NCBI GenBank assembly: GCA_910586805.1
Contig: CAJUJC010000075.1
Span: 1-10,897, forward strand
DNA: 10,897 bases
Source of the DNA: an uncultured Erysipelotrichales bacterium
Lineage (GTDB): Bacteria > Bacillota_I > Bacilli_A > Erysipelotrichales > Coprobacillaceae
Direction of reading: 5' to 3'
This document shows positions 1-6,254 of the stretch, piece by piece. Numbering within the stretch: the first letter of the stretch is position 1; every line of letters starts with the position of its first letter. The position numbers and the translations under genes were made by a program. The notes below the pieces were generated by a model. The model saw only the letters and a list, made by a program, of their open reading frames with translations, searched no databases and was not told the DNA's origin.

Positions 1-629
1 CCAAAATTCTTTGTATGTAATAAAGAATATGAACGTGAGTTTTGTTTATATATTGGATAATAATCATTGGCAATAGGATTAACTGTATGAAAAACGCCAG
101 GAATATAAACATCTTTTCCCTTTGTCCCTTCATCAATAAAACTATAACGATGATAATCATCAACAGTTAATCTAAAAATTAAACATACACCTTTTTGATA
201 TTGCTTTGCTAATGTTTCACTTTGTAATAGCTCTTCAACTGTATATCTTGTATCTTTAATTGTTAATATTGTTTTTGAAGTTATGGGATAATAACTAACC
301 TTTGAATCAGCAGGTGCAATTAAATGTGTTTCTTCTTTATCAATTGGTCTATATTCTGGTAAAATTTTTCTCGTAAAAAATTCATTATAACTTTTATAGT
401 CTACCTTTTCATATTGATGTAAATCAATATGATTCTTTTGTACAAAAGAAGAGATTTTTCTTTTAGATAAAGAACTATTCATATATTTACCACCAATATG
501 TGTAACAAAAGGAAGTGTTAATACCTTGAGTATACATCTTCCTACGACATTCCCGTATAATCTTTTTAACAATTGATTTTGACTTTGGTCATAAACCACA
601 CTATTCCCTTGACGATCAAAAATCTTCAT
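1..629 (-). CDS. psd: Phosphatidylserine decarboxylase proenzyme (partial, C-terminus beyond left edge)
   Basis: Removes CO2 from phosphatidylserine to make phosphatidylethanolamine at the membrane; it acts directly after PssA, the gene just upstream. The first 209 residues are visible. Family motifs seen: FFTRKI (about 84-89), APADSKV (105-111, the SPxDG/S-like block), DYHRYSF (158-164, the conserved DYHRY histidine block) and GVFHTVNP (178-185). The autocatalytic LGST/GGST cleavage site that creates the pyruvoyl group should lie beyond the window, so activity cannot be judged. The ATG overlaps the pssA stop as TAATG, and I see no good Shine-Dalgarno sequence before it. Translation is therefore probably coupled to pssA. 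The start is well supported by this overlap and by homology beginning near residue 1. Confidence 0.93.
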   Translation of the reverse strand, partial: MKIFDRQGNSVVYDQSQNQLLKRLYGNVVGRCILKVLTLPFVTHIGGKYMNSSLSKRKISSFVQKNHIDLHQYEKVDYKSYNEFFTRKILPEYRPIDKEETHLIAPADSKVSYYPITSKTILTIKDTRYTVEELLQSETLAKQYQKGVCLIFRLTVDDYHRYSFIDEGTKGKDVYIPGVFHTVNPIANDYYPIYKQNSRSYSLLHTKNF

Positions 630-1246
630 TATATCAATACCAATCCAATCATAATTAATATTCCAACAACACCCATAGCCATAATTCCTTTTAAACCAGG
701 TTTCACAACTTTAAAGTCAACAACAAACGCAACTGCTACTATTCCCATAAACCAACCATAAATGCTTATTGTTAATTCATAAGTTAGAAAATAATTCAAC
801 AAATAGATAGCAGGAAAAATAAGACTTGCACATGTTACAGGCAATCCTTGATAATATTTTCTTTTTTCATTTGTTTCTTGCTGTCTCATTTCCTCAACAA
901 CATTAAAATATCCTAATCGACTTACTGCACCAATAGAATACAATGCAAACAATACAAACCAAATCCATCCATTCAATCCCATTGTATAACCAATAATTGC
1001 TGGAAACACACCAAAGCTGAACATATCTACTAAAGAATCAATTTGAATACCAAATTTTTTCTCCTTTTCTGTTCTTTCTTTTTTTGTACGTGCAACAATG
1101 CCATCTAATGAATCAAACATTCCACATAACAATAAACAAAGCAAAGCATAAATTTCTTCACCCTGAAATGCTAGATGTGTTCCAAATAGTGCACTAAGTA
1201 AACTGAAATAAGTTAATATTACTGTATAATTATAATATCCAATCAT
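629..1246 (-). CDS. pssA: CDP-diacylglycerol--serine O-phosphatidyltransferase
   Basis: Integral membrane enzyme that transfers a phosphatidyl group from CDP-diacylglycerol to L-serine, giving phosphatidylserine for Psd. The protein is 205 residues, in the range of the short Gram-positive type. The CDP-alcohol phosphotransferase signature is complete: D45, D48-G49, A52-R53, G66, D70 and D74. The gap between R53 and G66 is 12 residues, against 8 in the textbook spacing, and is filled by a Lys/Glu-rich stretch. The YYQGLP block (131-136) and several hydrophobic segments (about 8-27, 32-44, 93-107, 138-156, 164-178, 188-205) also fit. The ATG has an AGGAGA ribosome site 5 bases upstream (1252-1257). 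It is the first gene of a pssA-psd operon and overlaps psd by one base. Confidence 0.95.
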   Translation of the reverse strand: MIGYYNYTVILTYFSLLSALFGTHLAFQGEEIYALLCLLLCGMFDSLDGIVARTKKERTEKEKKFGIQIDSLVDMFSFGVFPAIIGYTMGLNGWIWFVLFALYSIGAVSRLGYFNVVEEMRQQETNEKRKYYQGLPVTCASLIFPAIYLLNYFLTYELTISIYGWFMGIVAVAFVVDFKVVKPGLKGIMAMGVVGILIMIGLVLI

Positions 1247-1277
1247 ATTAATCTCCTATTTTTGCTTTAATAAATCT

Positions 1278-1286
1278 ATTATACCA
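1278..1286 (-). promoter_or_regulatory. Extended -10 promoter of pssA-psd
   Basis: On the minus strand TGGTATAAT is a consensus TATAAT with the TGn extension. It lies about 25 bases of leader upstream of the pssA ATG. The -35 region 17 bases further up is poor (TGTAAA), as is usual for extended -10 promoters. No terminator is visible between dut and this site, so read-through from dut is also possible. Confidence 0.6.
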
Positions 1287-1337
1287 TAATTCTTGCTTTT
1301 TTTACATATCTTTCGCAAAGAGAAAAGAATAAAACAC

Positions 1338-1844
1338 TTATTTTGTTGTACTTCCAAAACCACCGTTGCGTTCTTCAGTAACATTATCATCTTCAGTAAT
1401 ACCATATTGCATAAATATTCCTTGTGCAAAACCTTGCCCCACCTTAATATCAACAACTTTTTCTTCATTAGAATCATTAGTCATTTTAATAAAAATATGA
1501 CCTTCATTATCTGAATAGAAATAATCACTATCAATAACTCCAACAGTATTATTTAATTGTAATCTAAATTTAAAACCTAAACCACTTCTTGGATAAATCA
1601 TCAATACCCATCTTGGATTCATTTCACATCTGATTCCTGTTGGGACTTTTGTTGTTTCTCCTGGTTTTAAATGAATATCAACAGGTGTATAAAAATCATA
1701 TCCAGCAGAGCCTTTTGTTGCTCGTTTTGGTAATTTTAATCCTTCATATATATTTTGTATTTCTTGTTTTGTTAATGAGAAATCTTCTAACATAGCTTTT
1801 TCAAATTGTTCATATGATACTTTATAAAATTTTGCTGTTTCCAT
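1338..1844 (-). CDS. dut: dUTP diphosphatase (trimeric dUTPase)
   Basis: Hydrolyses dUTP to dUMP and pyrophosphate, keeping uracil out of DNA and feeding dTMP synthesis. All five motifs of the trimeric family are present in order (numbering from the chosen start, 168 residues): AGYDF 47-51, PRSGLG 85-90, GVIDSDY 102-108, GQGFAQGIF 136-144 and the C-terminal lid RNGGFGST 159-166. About 35 residues precede motif 1, a longer N-terminus than in the shortest bacterial enzymes. Two ATGs compete. The upstream one (1850) touches the GGAGG directly, with no spacing, while the one at 1844 has 6 bases, so I take 1844. The gene stands between pssA and an unrelated regulator. It might be of phage origin, but nothing else around it is phage-like. 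Confidence 0.95.
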   Translation of the reverse strand: METAKFYKVSYEQFEKAMLEDFSLTKQEIQNIYEGLKLPKRATKGSAGYDFYTPVDIHLKPGETTKVPTGIRCEMNPRWVLMIYPRSGLGFKFRLQLNNTVGVIDSDYFYSDNEGHIFIKMTNDSNEEKVVDIKVGQGFAQGIFMQYGITEDDNVTEERNGGFGSTTK

Positions 1845-1857
1845 AATCATCCTCCAT

Positions 1858-1894
1858 TTGTCAATATTCTATACTATTTTATAAATATTGACAA
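1858..1894. repeat. Perfect 11-bp inverted repeat overlapping the dut promoter
   Basis: TTGTCAATATT at 1858-1868 and its exact reverse complement at 1884-1894, with a 15-base spacer. One arm contains the dut -35 hexamer; the other covers the predicted transcription start and part of the -10. This is the layout of an operator for a dimeric repressor, though no regulator can be named. By symmetry the plus strand also has TTGTCA-N16-TATAAA, a possible outward promoter. Confidence 0.6.
1866..1894 (-). promoter_or_regulatory. Promoter of dut
   Basis: TTGTCA (-35, 1889-1894), a 17-base spacer and TAGAAT (-10, 1866-1871); each hexamer has 5 of 6 consensus bases. The predicted start near 1859 leaves only about 15 bases of leader before the ATG at 1844, short but enough for the GGAGG at 1851-1855. 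Confidence 0.6.
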
Positions 1895-2183
1895 GGATAG
1901 TCGTTTTTATTTTTATGATGATGCCTCTCTCAATCAAGATATGACTCACTCTTTTATGAAATTTAATCTTCTTAAAATATTAAATAATAAAATATATTAA
2001 AAGAAAAAAAGATAATTATCTCTTTACCTAAAATTTGATAATTATCTTATCTAACAACAATAAATATAAATGGTTAATTAAATATCTAAACACACTTTTC
2101 ATATATCTTATGCATTTACTTTGTAAAAACTATTTTTTGAATATATGTTTATTTAATCTCTTGGTTTGTTAATGATTTTAATT
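1895..2183. other. Gene-free AT-rich interval between dut and the XRE regulator
   Basis: About 290 bases without a credible coding frame on either strand: every ATG runs into a stop within about 10 codons. It holds the inverted repeat built of two GATAATTATC palindromes described separately. I see no tRNA, no riboswitch core and no second transcription unit. Confidence 0.6.
2003..2048 (-). terminator. Probable intrinsic terminator downstream of the XRE regulator
   Basis: AAGATAATTATC (2009-2020) and GATAATTATCTT (2037-2048) form a perfect 12-bp stem with a 16-base loop. On the minus strand the stem runs straight into seven T residues (complement of 2004-2010). The stem is AT-rich and therefore weak, and lies about 135 bases past the stop codon. 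Each arm is itself the palindrome GATAATTATC, so protein binding sites are an alternative reading. Confidence 0.45.
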
Positions 2184-2708
2184 TTACAAACTCTTTTTCA
2201 TTTTTTGCAATATACGCATTTTAAAATCTCTCATTCTTTTTCCATATCGACTTGTCATGATAAAACCAACCAATATAATTCCAAGCATTCCACCTTTTAA
2301 AAATCCATCACTAAATCCTTTAAAAAAACCAGATTTTACATTTCCTAAATATCCTTCAAACAACAATGTGATCATATAGAAAACAATCGCAAATAAAAAC
2401 AATCTATTCATTCTCTTATTATGATTTTGTCCTTCCACACTTGTGTAATCAGCGACTTTCAATACAGTTTCTTCTACTTCTTTATTCATATTCCCACTTT
2501 TCCTTTCTCCATCAAGTATCTCACGAATTTCAATTTGATAACAATCAGCAATTTCAATCAAAACATCAAAATCTAGCATATTTCTTCCATTTTCCCAACG
2601 TGATATTGTCCTATTTGATACATTTAATATTTGAGCCAGTTCTTCTTGTGTAATTCCTTTTTCCTTACGTTGTTCTTTTAAAAACATTCCTATCTTCTTT
2701 AAATCCAT
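2184..2708 (-). CDS. XRE-family transcriptional regulator with C-terminal membrane segments
   Basis: 174 residues. The first ~65 form a Cro/C1-type helix-turn-helix: LKEQRKEKGITQEELAQIL, then the recognition part VSNRTISRWENGR (30-42) and a further helix with DFDVLIEIADCY. The middle (about 70-100) is charged. Hydrophobic segments at about 102-119 and 138-152 look like two membrane spans joined by a Gly/Phe-rich loop, and the tail is strongly basic. XRE proteins with membrane tails are common in Firmicutes and their signals are mostly unknown; I cannot name the target. The start is supported by AAGGAGG at 2717-2723, 8 bases from the ATG. It is a single-gene unit: the carB terminator lies upstream and a weak terminator lies downstream. 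Confidence 0.85.
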   Translation of the reverse strand: MDLKKIGMFLKEQRKEKGITQEELAQILNVSNRTISRWENGRNMLDFDVLIEIADCYQIEIREILDGERKSGNMNKEVEETVLKVADYTSVEGQNHNKRMNRLFLFAIVFYMITLLFEGYLGNVKSGFFKGFSDGFLKGGMLGIILVGFIMTSRYGKRMRDFKMRILQKMKKSL

Positions 2709-2742
2709 AAACTCTCCCTCCTTTCACTATCATTTTAATCTT

Positions 2743-2758
2743 TTTATTTACAAATAAA
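2743..2758. promoter_or_regulatory. Palindrome upstream of the XRE gene (candidate autoregulatory operator)
   Basis: TTTATTT-AC-AAATAAA is a perfect 7+2+7 inverted repeat 35-50 bases before the XRE start codon, overlapping the likely promoter. A candidate -10 (TAAAAT, complement of 2732-2737) lies just downstream; no convincing -35 is seen. XRE regulators often bind such sites before their own genes. In AT-rich DNA a chance palindrome cannot be excluded. Confidence 0.4.
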
Positions 2759-2783
2759 CACGACACAAAATGAGAATAACAGC

Positions 2784-2809
2784 AAAAAGAAGCCACAAAT
2801 GTAGCTTCT
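2784..2809 (-). terminator. Intrinsic terminator of carB
   Basis: On the minus strand a 9-bp stem (AGAAGCTAC with GTGGCTTCT, one G-U pair) with a 4-base loop is followed by five T residues. The stem begins 7 bases after the carB stop codon. It separates carB from the XRE gene. Confidence 0.9.
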
Positions 2810-2816
2810 ATCCTCA

Positions 2817-5800
2817 TTACTTAATAGATTGATGATATTCTTGTAAAGATTTAACTTCATGACTACCATGAATACTCATTTCCATAATACCTTCTAATGA
2901 TGCTTTTGCAGCAGCAATATTTGTCATATATGGAATTCTCATTTTAATAGCTGTTTTTCTAATATAACTATCATCAGTAGCTCCTTGTTTTCCTTGAGGA
3001 GTATTGATAATCAATGCCAATTCACCATTTGTTAGGGCATCAGCAATATTTGGGCGACCTTCATAAATCTTCTTAATTTTTTCAACTGGTATATTATTAT
3101 GTTTAATCATTTCATAAGTTTTACCAGTTGCCACAATTGTAAATCCTGCATCATAATATCCTCTTGCAAGTTCTACAACTTGAGGTTTATCTAAATCATT
3201 AACACTAATCAACACTTTTCCTTCAGTTGGTAAAATTGTTTGTGCTCCTTCTTGAGATTTATAATAAGCTCCACCATAAGATAATCCAATTCCCAACACC
3301 TCTCCTGTTGATCTCATTTCTGGTCCTAAAATAGGGTCAACTTCAGGGAACATATTAAATGGGAATACTGCTTGTTTAACTCCAACATGTGGAATTTTCT
3401 TTTCTTCAAGACTTGTTACTGGAGATTCTCTACCTGTTAAATCTAAAGTTACAATATCAGTAGCAATTTTTACCATATTGATATTACATACTTTTGATAC
3501 CAAAGGTACAGTTCTTGAAGCTCTTGGATTTGCTTCTAAAACATAAACTTTATCATCAGCAATCGCATATTGCATATTCATCAAACCATGAACATTCATT
3601 TCTTTCGCAATTTTCTTTGTATATTCTTTAATTGTATTCAAATGTCTAATTGGAATATGTTTAGATGGTAAAATACATGCTGAATCCCCTGAGTGAATAC
3701 CAGCTAATTCAATATGTTCCATAACTGCTGGAACAAATACATTTTCACCATCACTAATTGCATCTGCTTCACATTCCATAGCATTATTTAAGAATCTATC
3801 AATTAAAATAGGTCTATCAGGTGTCACACCTACTGCTGCTAACATATATTGTCTTAATGATTCATCATCATAAACAACTTCCATACCACGTCCACCTAAT
3901 ACATAAGAAGGTCTTACCATTAGTGGATAACCAATACGTTGAGCAATATCTAAAGCCTCATCAACATTCACAGCCATTCCTGATTCAGGCATTGGAATTT
4001 CTAATTTTTCCATCATAGCATTAAATAAATCTCTATCTTCAGCCATATCAATAGTTTCAGGTGTTGTTCCTAAGATATTTACACCATTTTCTTTTAATTG
4101 AGAAGCTAAATTTAATGGAGTTTGTCCTCCAAATTGAGCAATAACACCTACTGGTTTTTCGTACTCATGAATACTCAACACATCTTCTAATGTCAATGGT
4201 TCAAAATATAACTTATCTGAAGTATCATAGTCAGTTGATACTGTTTCAGGATTACAGTTAACAATAATTGTTTCAAAACCTAATTTCTTTAATGCAAGCG
4301 AAGCATGAACACAACAATAATCAAATTCAATACCTTGCCCAATTCTATTAGGTCCTCCACCTAAAATCATAATTTTCTTTTTATCACTAGCAACATCTTT
4401 TGGTGTCTTACCATGATATGTAGAATAATAATATGCGTTATCTTTTGTTCCACTTACATGCACTGGTTCCCATACTTGACAAATACCATTTTCTAATCTT
4501 TCTTGTCTAATTTCACTTTCTTGAATATCCAAGATTTGACTTAAATATTTATCAGAGAAACCATCTTTTTTAGCTTGTTCTAATAATTCTATTGGTAAAG
4601 TTTTCTCTTTATATTTCATTAATCTTTCTTCTTCATCAACCAACTCTTTCATTTGTTCAATGAAATAATGTTTGATTTGTGTTAATTCAAACAATTCATC
4701 AACTGTTGCTCCTTTTCTTAAGGCTTCATACATAATAAATTGTCTTTCACTTGTTGCATCAGCTAACTTATGTAACAATTCTTCTTTTGTTAATGTATTA
4801 AAATCTTTAGCATAACCTAATCCTGCTCTACCAATTTCCAATGAACGAATAGCTTTTTGGAATGCTTCTTTATAAGTCTTACCAATACTCATAACTTCTC
4901 CAACAGCTTTCATTTGTGTTCCAAGTTTATCTTGTGAACCTTTGAATTTTTCAAAAGCCCATCTTGCAAACTTAATAACAACATATTCACCATCAGGTAC
5001 ATATTTATCTAAAGTTCCATATTTTCCACAAGGAATTTCATCTAATGTTAATCCAGCTGCTAACATTGCTGATATTAAAGCGATTGGGAAACCAGTTGCT
5101 TTAGAAGCCAATGCTGAAGATCTTGAAGTTCTTGGATTGATTTCAATAACACAAATTCTATCACTGACAGGATCATGAGCAAATTGCACATTTGTTCCAC
5201 CAATAACACCTACTGACTCAACAATTTTAAATGCTTGTTCTTTTAAACGATCTTGACATTCTTGAGAAATTGTTAGCATTGGAGCACTACAAAATGAATC
5301 CCCTGTATGAACACCTATTGGATCAATATTTTCAATAAAACATACTGAAATCATATTATTTTTTGCATCTCTAACAACTTCAACTTCAAGTTCTTCCCAT
5401 CCTAAAATAGATTCTTCAATTAAACATTGATGAACTAAACTTGCTTGTAAACCACGAGAAACGACTGTTTTTAATTCTTCAATATTATAAACAAGTCCTC
5501 CTCCTGCACCACCCATTGTATAAGCGGGTCTAACAACAACAGGATATCCTAATTCATCAGCAATCGCCAAAGCTTCTTCCATTGTATTCGCAATACCACT
5601 TCTAGCCATTTCAATACCAAGTTTATCCATTTCTTTTTTAAATTCTAAACGGTCTTCACCACGTTCAATTGCATCAACTTGAACTCCTAGAACTTTAACA
5701 TTATATTTATCTAACACTCCTGCCTGATTTAACTCTGAACATAAGTTTAATGCTGATTGTCCGCCTAAGTTAGGAAGTAATGCATCAGGTTTTTCTTTTT

Positions 5801-6035
5801 CAATAATTTGAGTTAGCCTTTCTACATTTAATGGTTCAATATAAGTCACATCAGCAGTTTCAGGATCAGTCATAATTGTTGCAGGATTTGAATTAACCAA
5901 TACGATCTTATATCCTAAACCTCTTAAAGCTTTACATGCTTGTGTTCCTGAATAATCAAACTCACAAGCTTGCCCAATAATAATTGGTCCCGAACCAATA
6001 ACTAATACAGTATTAATATCTTCTCTTTTTGGCAT
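2817..6035 (-). CDS. carB: Carbamoyl phosphate synthase large subunit
   Basis: Makes carbamoyl phosphate from bicarbonate, two ATP and ammonia delivered by the glutaminase subunit CarA, for pyrimidine and arginine synthesis. 1072 residues, the usual full length. It shows the internal duplication of the family. The first (carboxyphosphate) half has GSGPIIIGQACEFDYSG (14-30), RPAYTMGGAGGG (169-180) and EINPRTSRSSALASKATG (298-315). The middle holds the oligomerisation region (about 405-550). The second (carbamoyl phosphate) half has GGGPNRIGQGIEFDY (559-573), RPSYVLGGRG (708-717) and EANPRASRTVPLVSK (834-848). The last ~135 residues form the MGS-like allosteric domain (ATGKT 969-973, GRPNIAD 993-999, NTPQG 1011-1015), where UMP-type effectors bind in relatives. 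AAGGAGG lies 8 bases before the ATG. carA is not adjacent: an amino acid catabolic gene lies upstream and a regulator downstream. An attenuator-like leader precedes it. Confidence 0.98.
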   Translation of the reverse strand: MPKREDINTVLVIGSGPIIIGQACEFDYSGTQACKALRGLGYKIVLVNSNPATIMTDPETADVTYIEPLNVERLTQIIEKEKPDALLPNLGGQSALNLCSELNQAGVLDKYNVKVLGVQVDAIERGEDRLEFKKEMDKLGIEMARSGIANTMEEALAIADELGYPVVVRPAYTMGGAGGGLVYNIEELKTVVSRGLQASLVHQCLIEESILGWEELEVEVVRDAKNNMISVCFIENIDPIGVHTGDSFCSAPMLTISQECQDRLKEQAFKIVESVGVIGGTNVQFAHDPVSDRICVIEINPRTSRSSALASKATGFPIALISAMLAAGLTLDEIPCGKYGTLDKYVPDGEYVVIKFARWAFEKFKGSQDKLGTQMKAVGEVMSIGKTYKEAFQKAIRSLEIGRAGLGYAKDFNTLTKEELLHKLADATSERQFIMYEALRKGATVDELFELTQIKHYFIEQMKELVDEEERLMKYKEKTLPIELLEQAKKDGFSDKYLSQILDIQESEIRQERLENGICQVWEPVHVSGTKDNAYYYSTYHGKTPKDVASDKKKIMILGGGPNRIGQGIEFDYCCVHASLALKKLGFETIIVNCNPETVSTDYDTSDKLYFEPLTLEDVLSIHEYEKPVGVIAQFGGQTPLNLASQLKENGVNILGTTPETIDMAEDRDLFNAMMEKLEIPMPESGMAVNVDEALDIAQRIGYPLMVRPSYVLGGRGMEVVYDDESLRQYMLAAVGVTPDRPILIDRFLNNAMECEADAISDGENVFVPAVMEHIELAGIHSGDSACILPSKHIPIRHLNTIKEYTKKIAKEMNVHGLMNMQYAIADDKVYVLEANPRASRTVPLVSKVCNINMVKIATDIVTLDLTGRESPVTSLEEKKIPHVGVKQAVFPFNMFPEVDPILGPEMRSTGEVLGIGLSYGGAYYKSQEGAQTILPTEGKVLISVNDLDKPQVVELARGYYDAGFTIVATGKTYEMIKHNNIPVEKIKKIYEGRPNIADALTNGELALIINTPQGKQGATDDSYIRKTAIKMRIPYMTNIAAAKASLEGIMEMSIHGSHEVKSLQEYHQSIK

Positions 6036-6063
6036 GATTTATTCCTCCTTTTATTCATTCCAT

Positions 6064-6095
6064 AAAAAAGACATATCAACAAAAATGATATGTCT
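6064..6095 (-). terminator. Intrinsic terminator in the carB leader (attenuator)
   Basis: A perfect 10-bp stem, AGACATATCA with TGATATGTCT, with a 7-base loop and six T residues directly after it, ending about 14 bases before the carB ribosome site. It lies downstream of a promoter at 6198-6226 and inside the carB leader, which is the position of a transcription attenuator. A simpler reading is that it ends ilvA transcription, 160 bases after the ilvA stop; both may hold. Confidence 0.8.
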
Positions 6096-6168
6096 AAATA
6101 TAAAAATGAGAAAAAGGACTTAATGATTTAAAAGATTTTATTTGTGCTTTTAATATCATTTTTATCAT
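6094..6168 (-). CDS. Putative carB leader peptide (24 residues)
   Basis: A short frame inside the carB leader: starts MIKMILKAQIK, contains SFKSLSP and ends SHFYI with a TAG stop. An AAAGGA ribosome site (6178-6183) lies 9 bases before this ATG. In-frame ATGs at 6177 and 6186 would give 27 or 30 residues, but with no spacing or no site. The TAG touches the first base of the terminator stem, so a ribosome stopping there would cover the 5' arm. The last 8 codons are U-rich. The peptide has no run of one amino acid typical of amino-acid attenuators, and no relative is known to me. A chance frame of this length is possible in such DNA. Confidence 0.4.
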   Translation of the reverse strand: MIKMILKAQIKSFKSLSPFSHFYI

Positions 6169-6181
6169 TTTTCTCATTCCT
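6102..6181 (-). ncRNA. Long hairpin in the carB leader with possible antiterminator
   Basis: On the minus strand an outer stem pairs 6168-6178 with 6105-6115 (11 perfect pairs, ATGAGAAAAA core, extendable with G-U pairs to 14). An inner stem pairs 6147-6160 with 6122-6134 (13 pairs with one bulge, 12-base loop). Separately, AAAAATGATAT (6153-6163) is exactly complementary to ATATCATTTTT (6081-6091), the 5' arm and loop of the terminator, giving an 11-bp alternative helix. The hairpin and the alternative helix use the same bases, so they are mutually exclusive. Confidence 0.45.
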
Positions 6182-6197
6182 TTCATTTATCTACATT

Positions 6198-6226
6198 AGT
6201 ATAGTCAATCTTACAAAATTATTCAA
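6198..6226 (-). promoter_or_regulatory. Promoter of the carB leader
   Basis: TTGAAT (-35, 6221-6226), a 17-base spacer and TATACT (-10, 6198-6203). The predicted start near 6191 gives a leader of about 155 bases before carB, containing the leader ORF, the hairpin and the terminator. The promoter lies 29-57 bases... upstream side adjoining the ilvA stop codon at 6255, so carB has its own start rather than depending only on ilvA read-through. Confidence 0.6.
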
Positions 6227-6254
6227 GAGATTATTGAAAAAAATTTAAGAAAAT

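Noticed and set aside
573..761. 62-codon open frame on the plus strand
   Set aside because: It lies opposite the pssA end and psd start, has no ribosome site, and its product is low-complexity Ile/Thr/Asn/Pro typical of an antisense shadow.
1308..1322. TCTTTCGCAAAGA hairpin between dut and pssA as a terminator
   Set aside because: Only 5 base pairs and no T-run follows it on the minus strand.
1256..1514. Two 73-codon frames, one on each strand, over the end of dut
   Set aside because: Both overlap the well-conserved dUTPase frame, and neither encodes a recognisable domain.
2164..2191. GTTTGT/ACAAAC hairpin at the XRE stop codon as a terminator
   Set aside because: The stem has a mismatch, is short, and is not followed by a T-run on either strand.
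2441..2653. Plus-strand frame inside the XRE gene
   Set aside because: Antisense to a clear helix-turn-helix domain; composition is not protein-like and there is no ribosome site.
3821..5178. Plus-strand frames of 65 and 78 codons inside carB
   Set aside because: Shadows of the carB frame, which is conserved along its whole length.
6097..6190. PyrR-binding site, T-box or known riboswitch before carB
   Set aside because: No PyrR loop consensus, no T-box GGTGG-type antiterminator core and no riboswitch core could be found; an AGTCC string is present but lacks the rest of the PyrR site.
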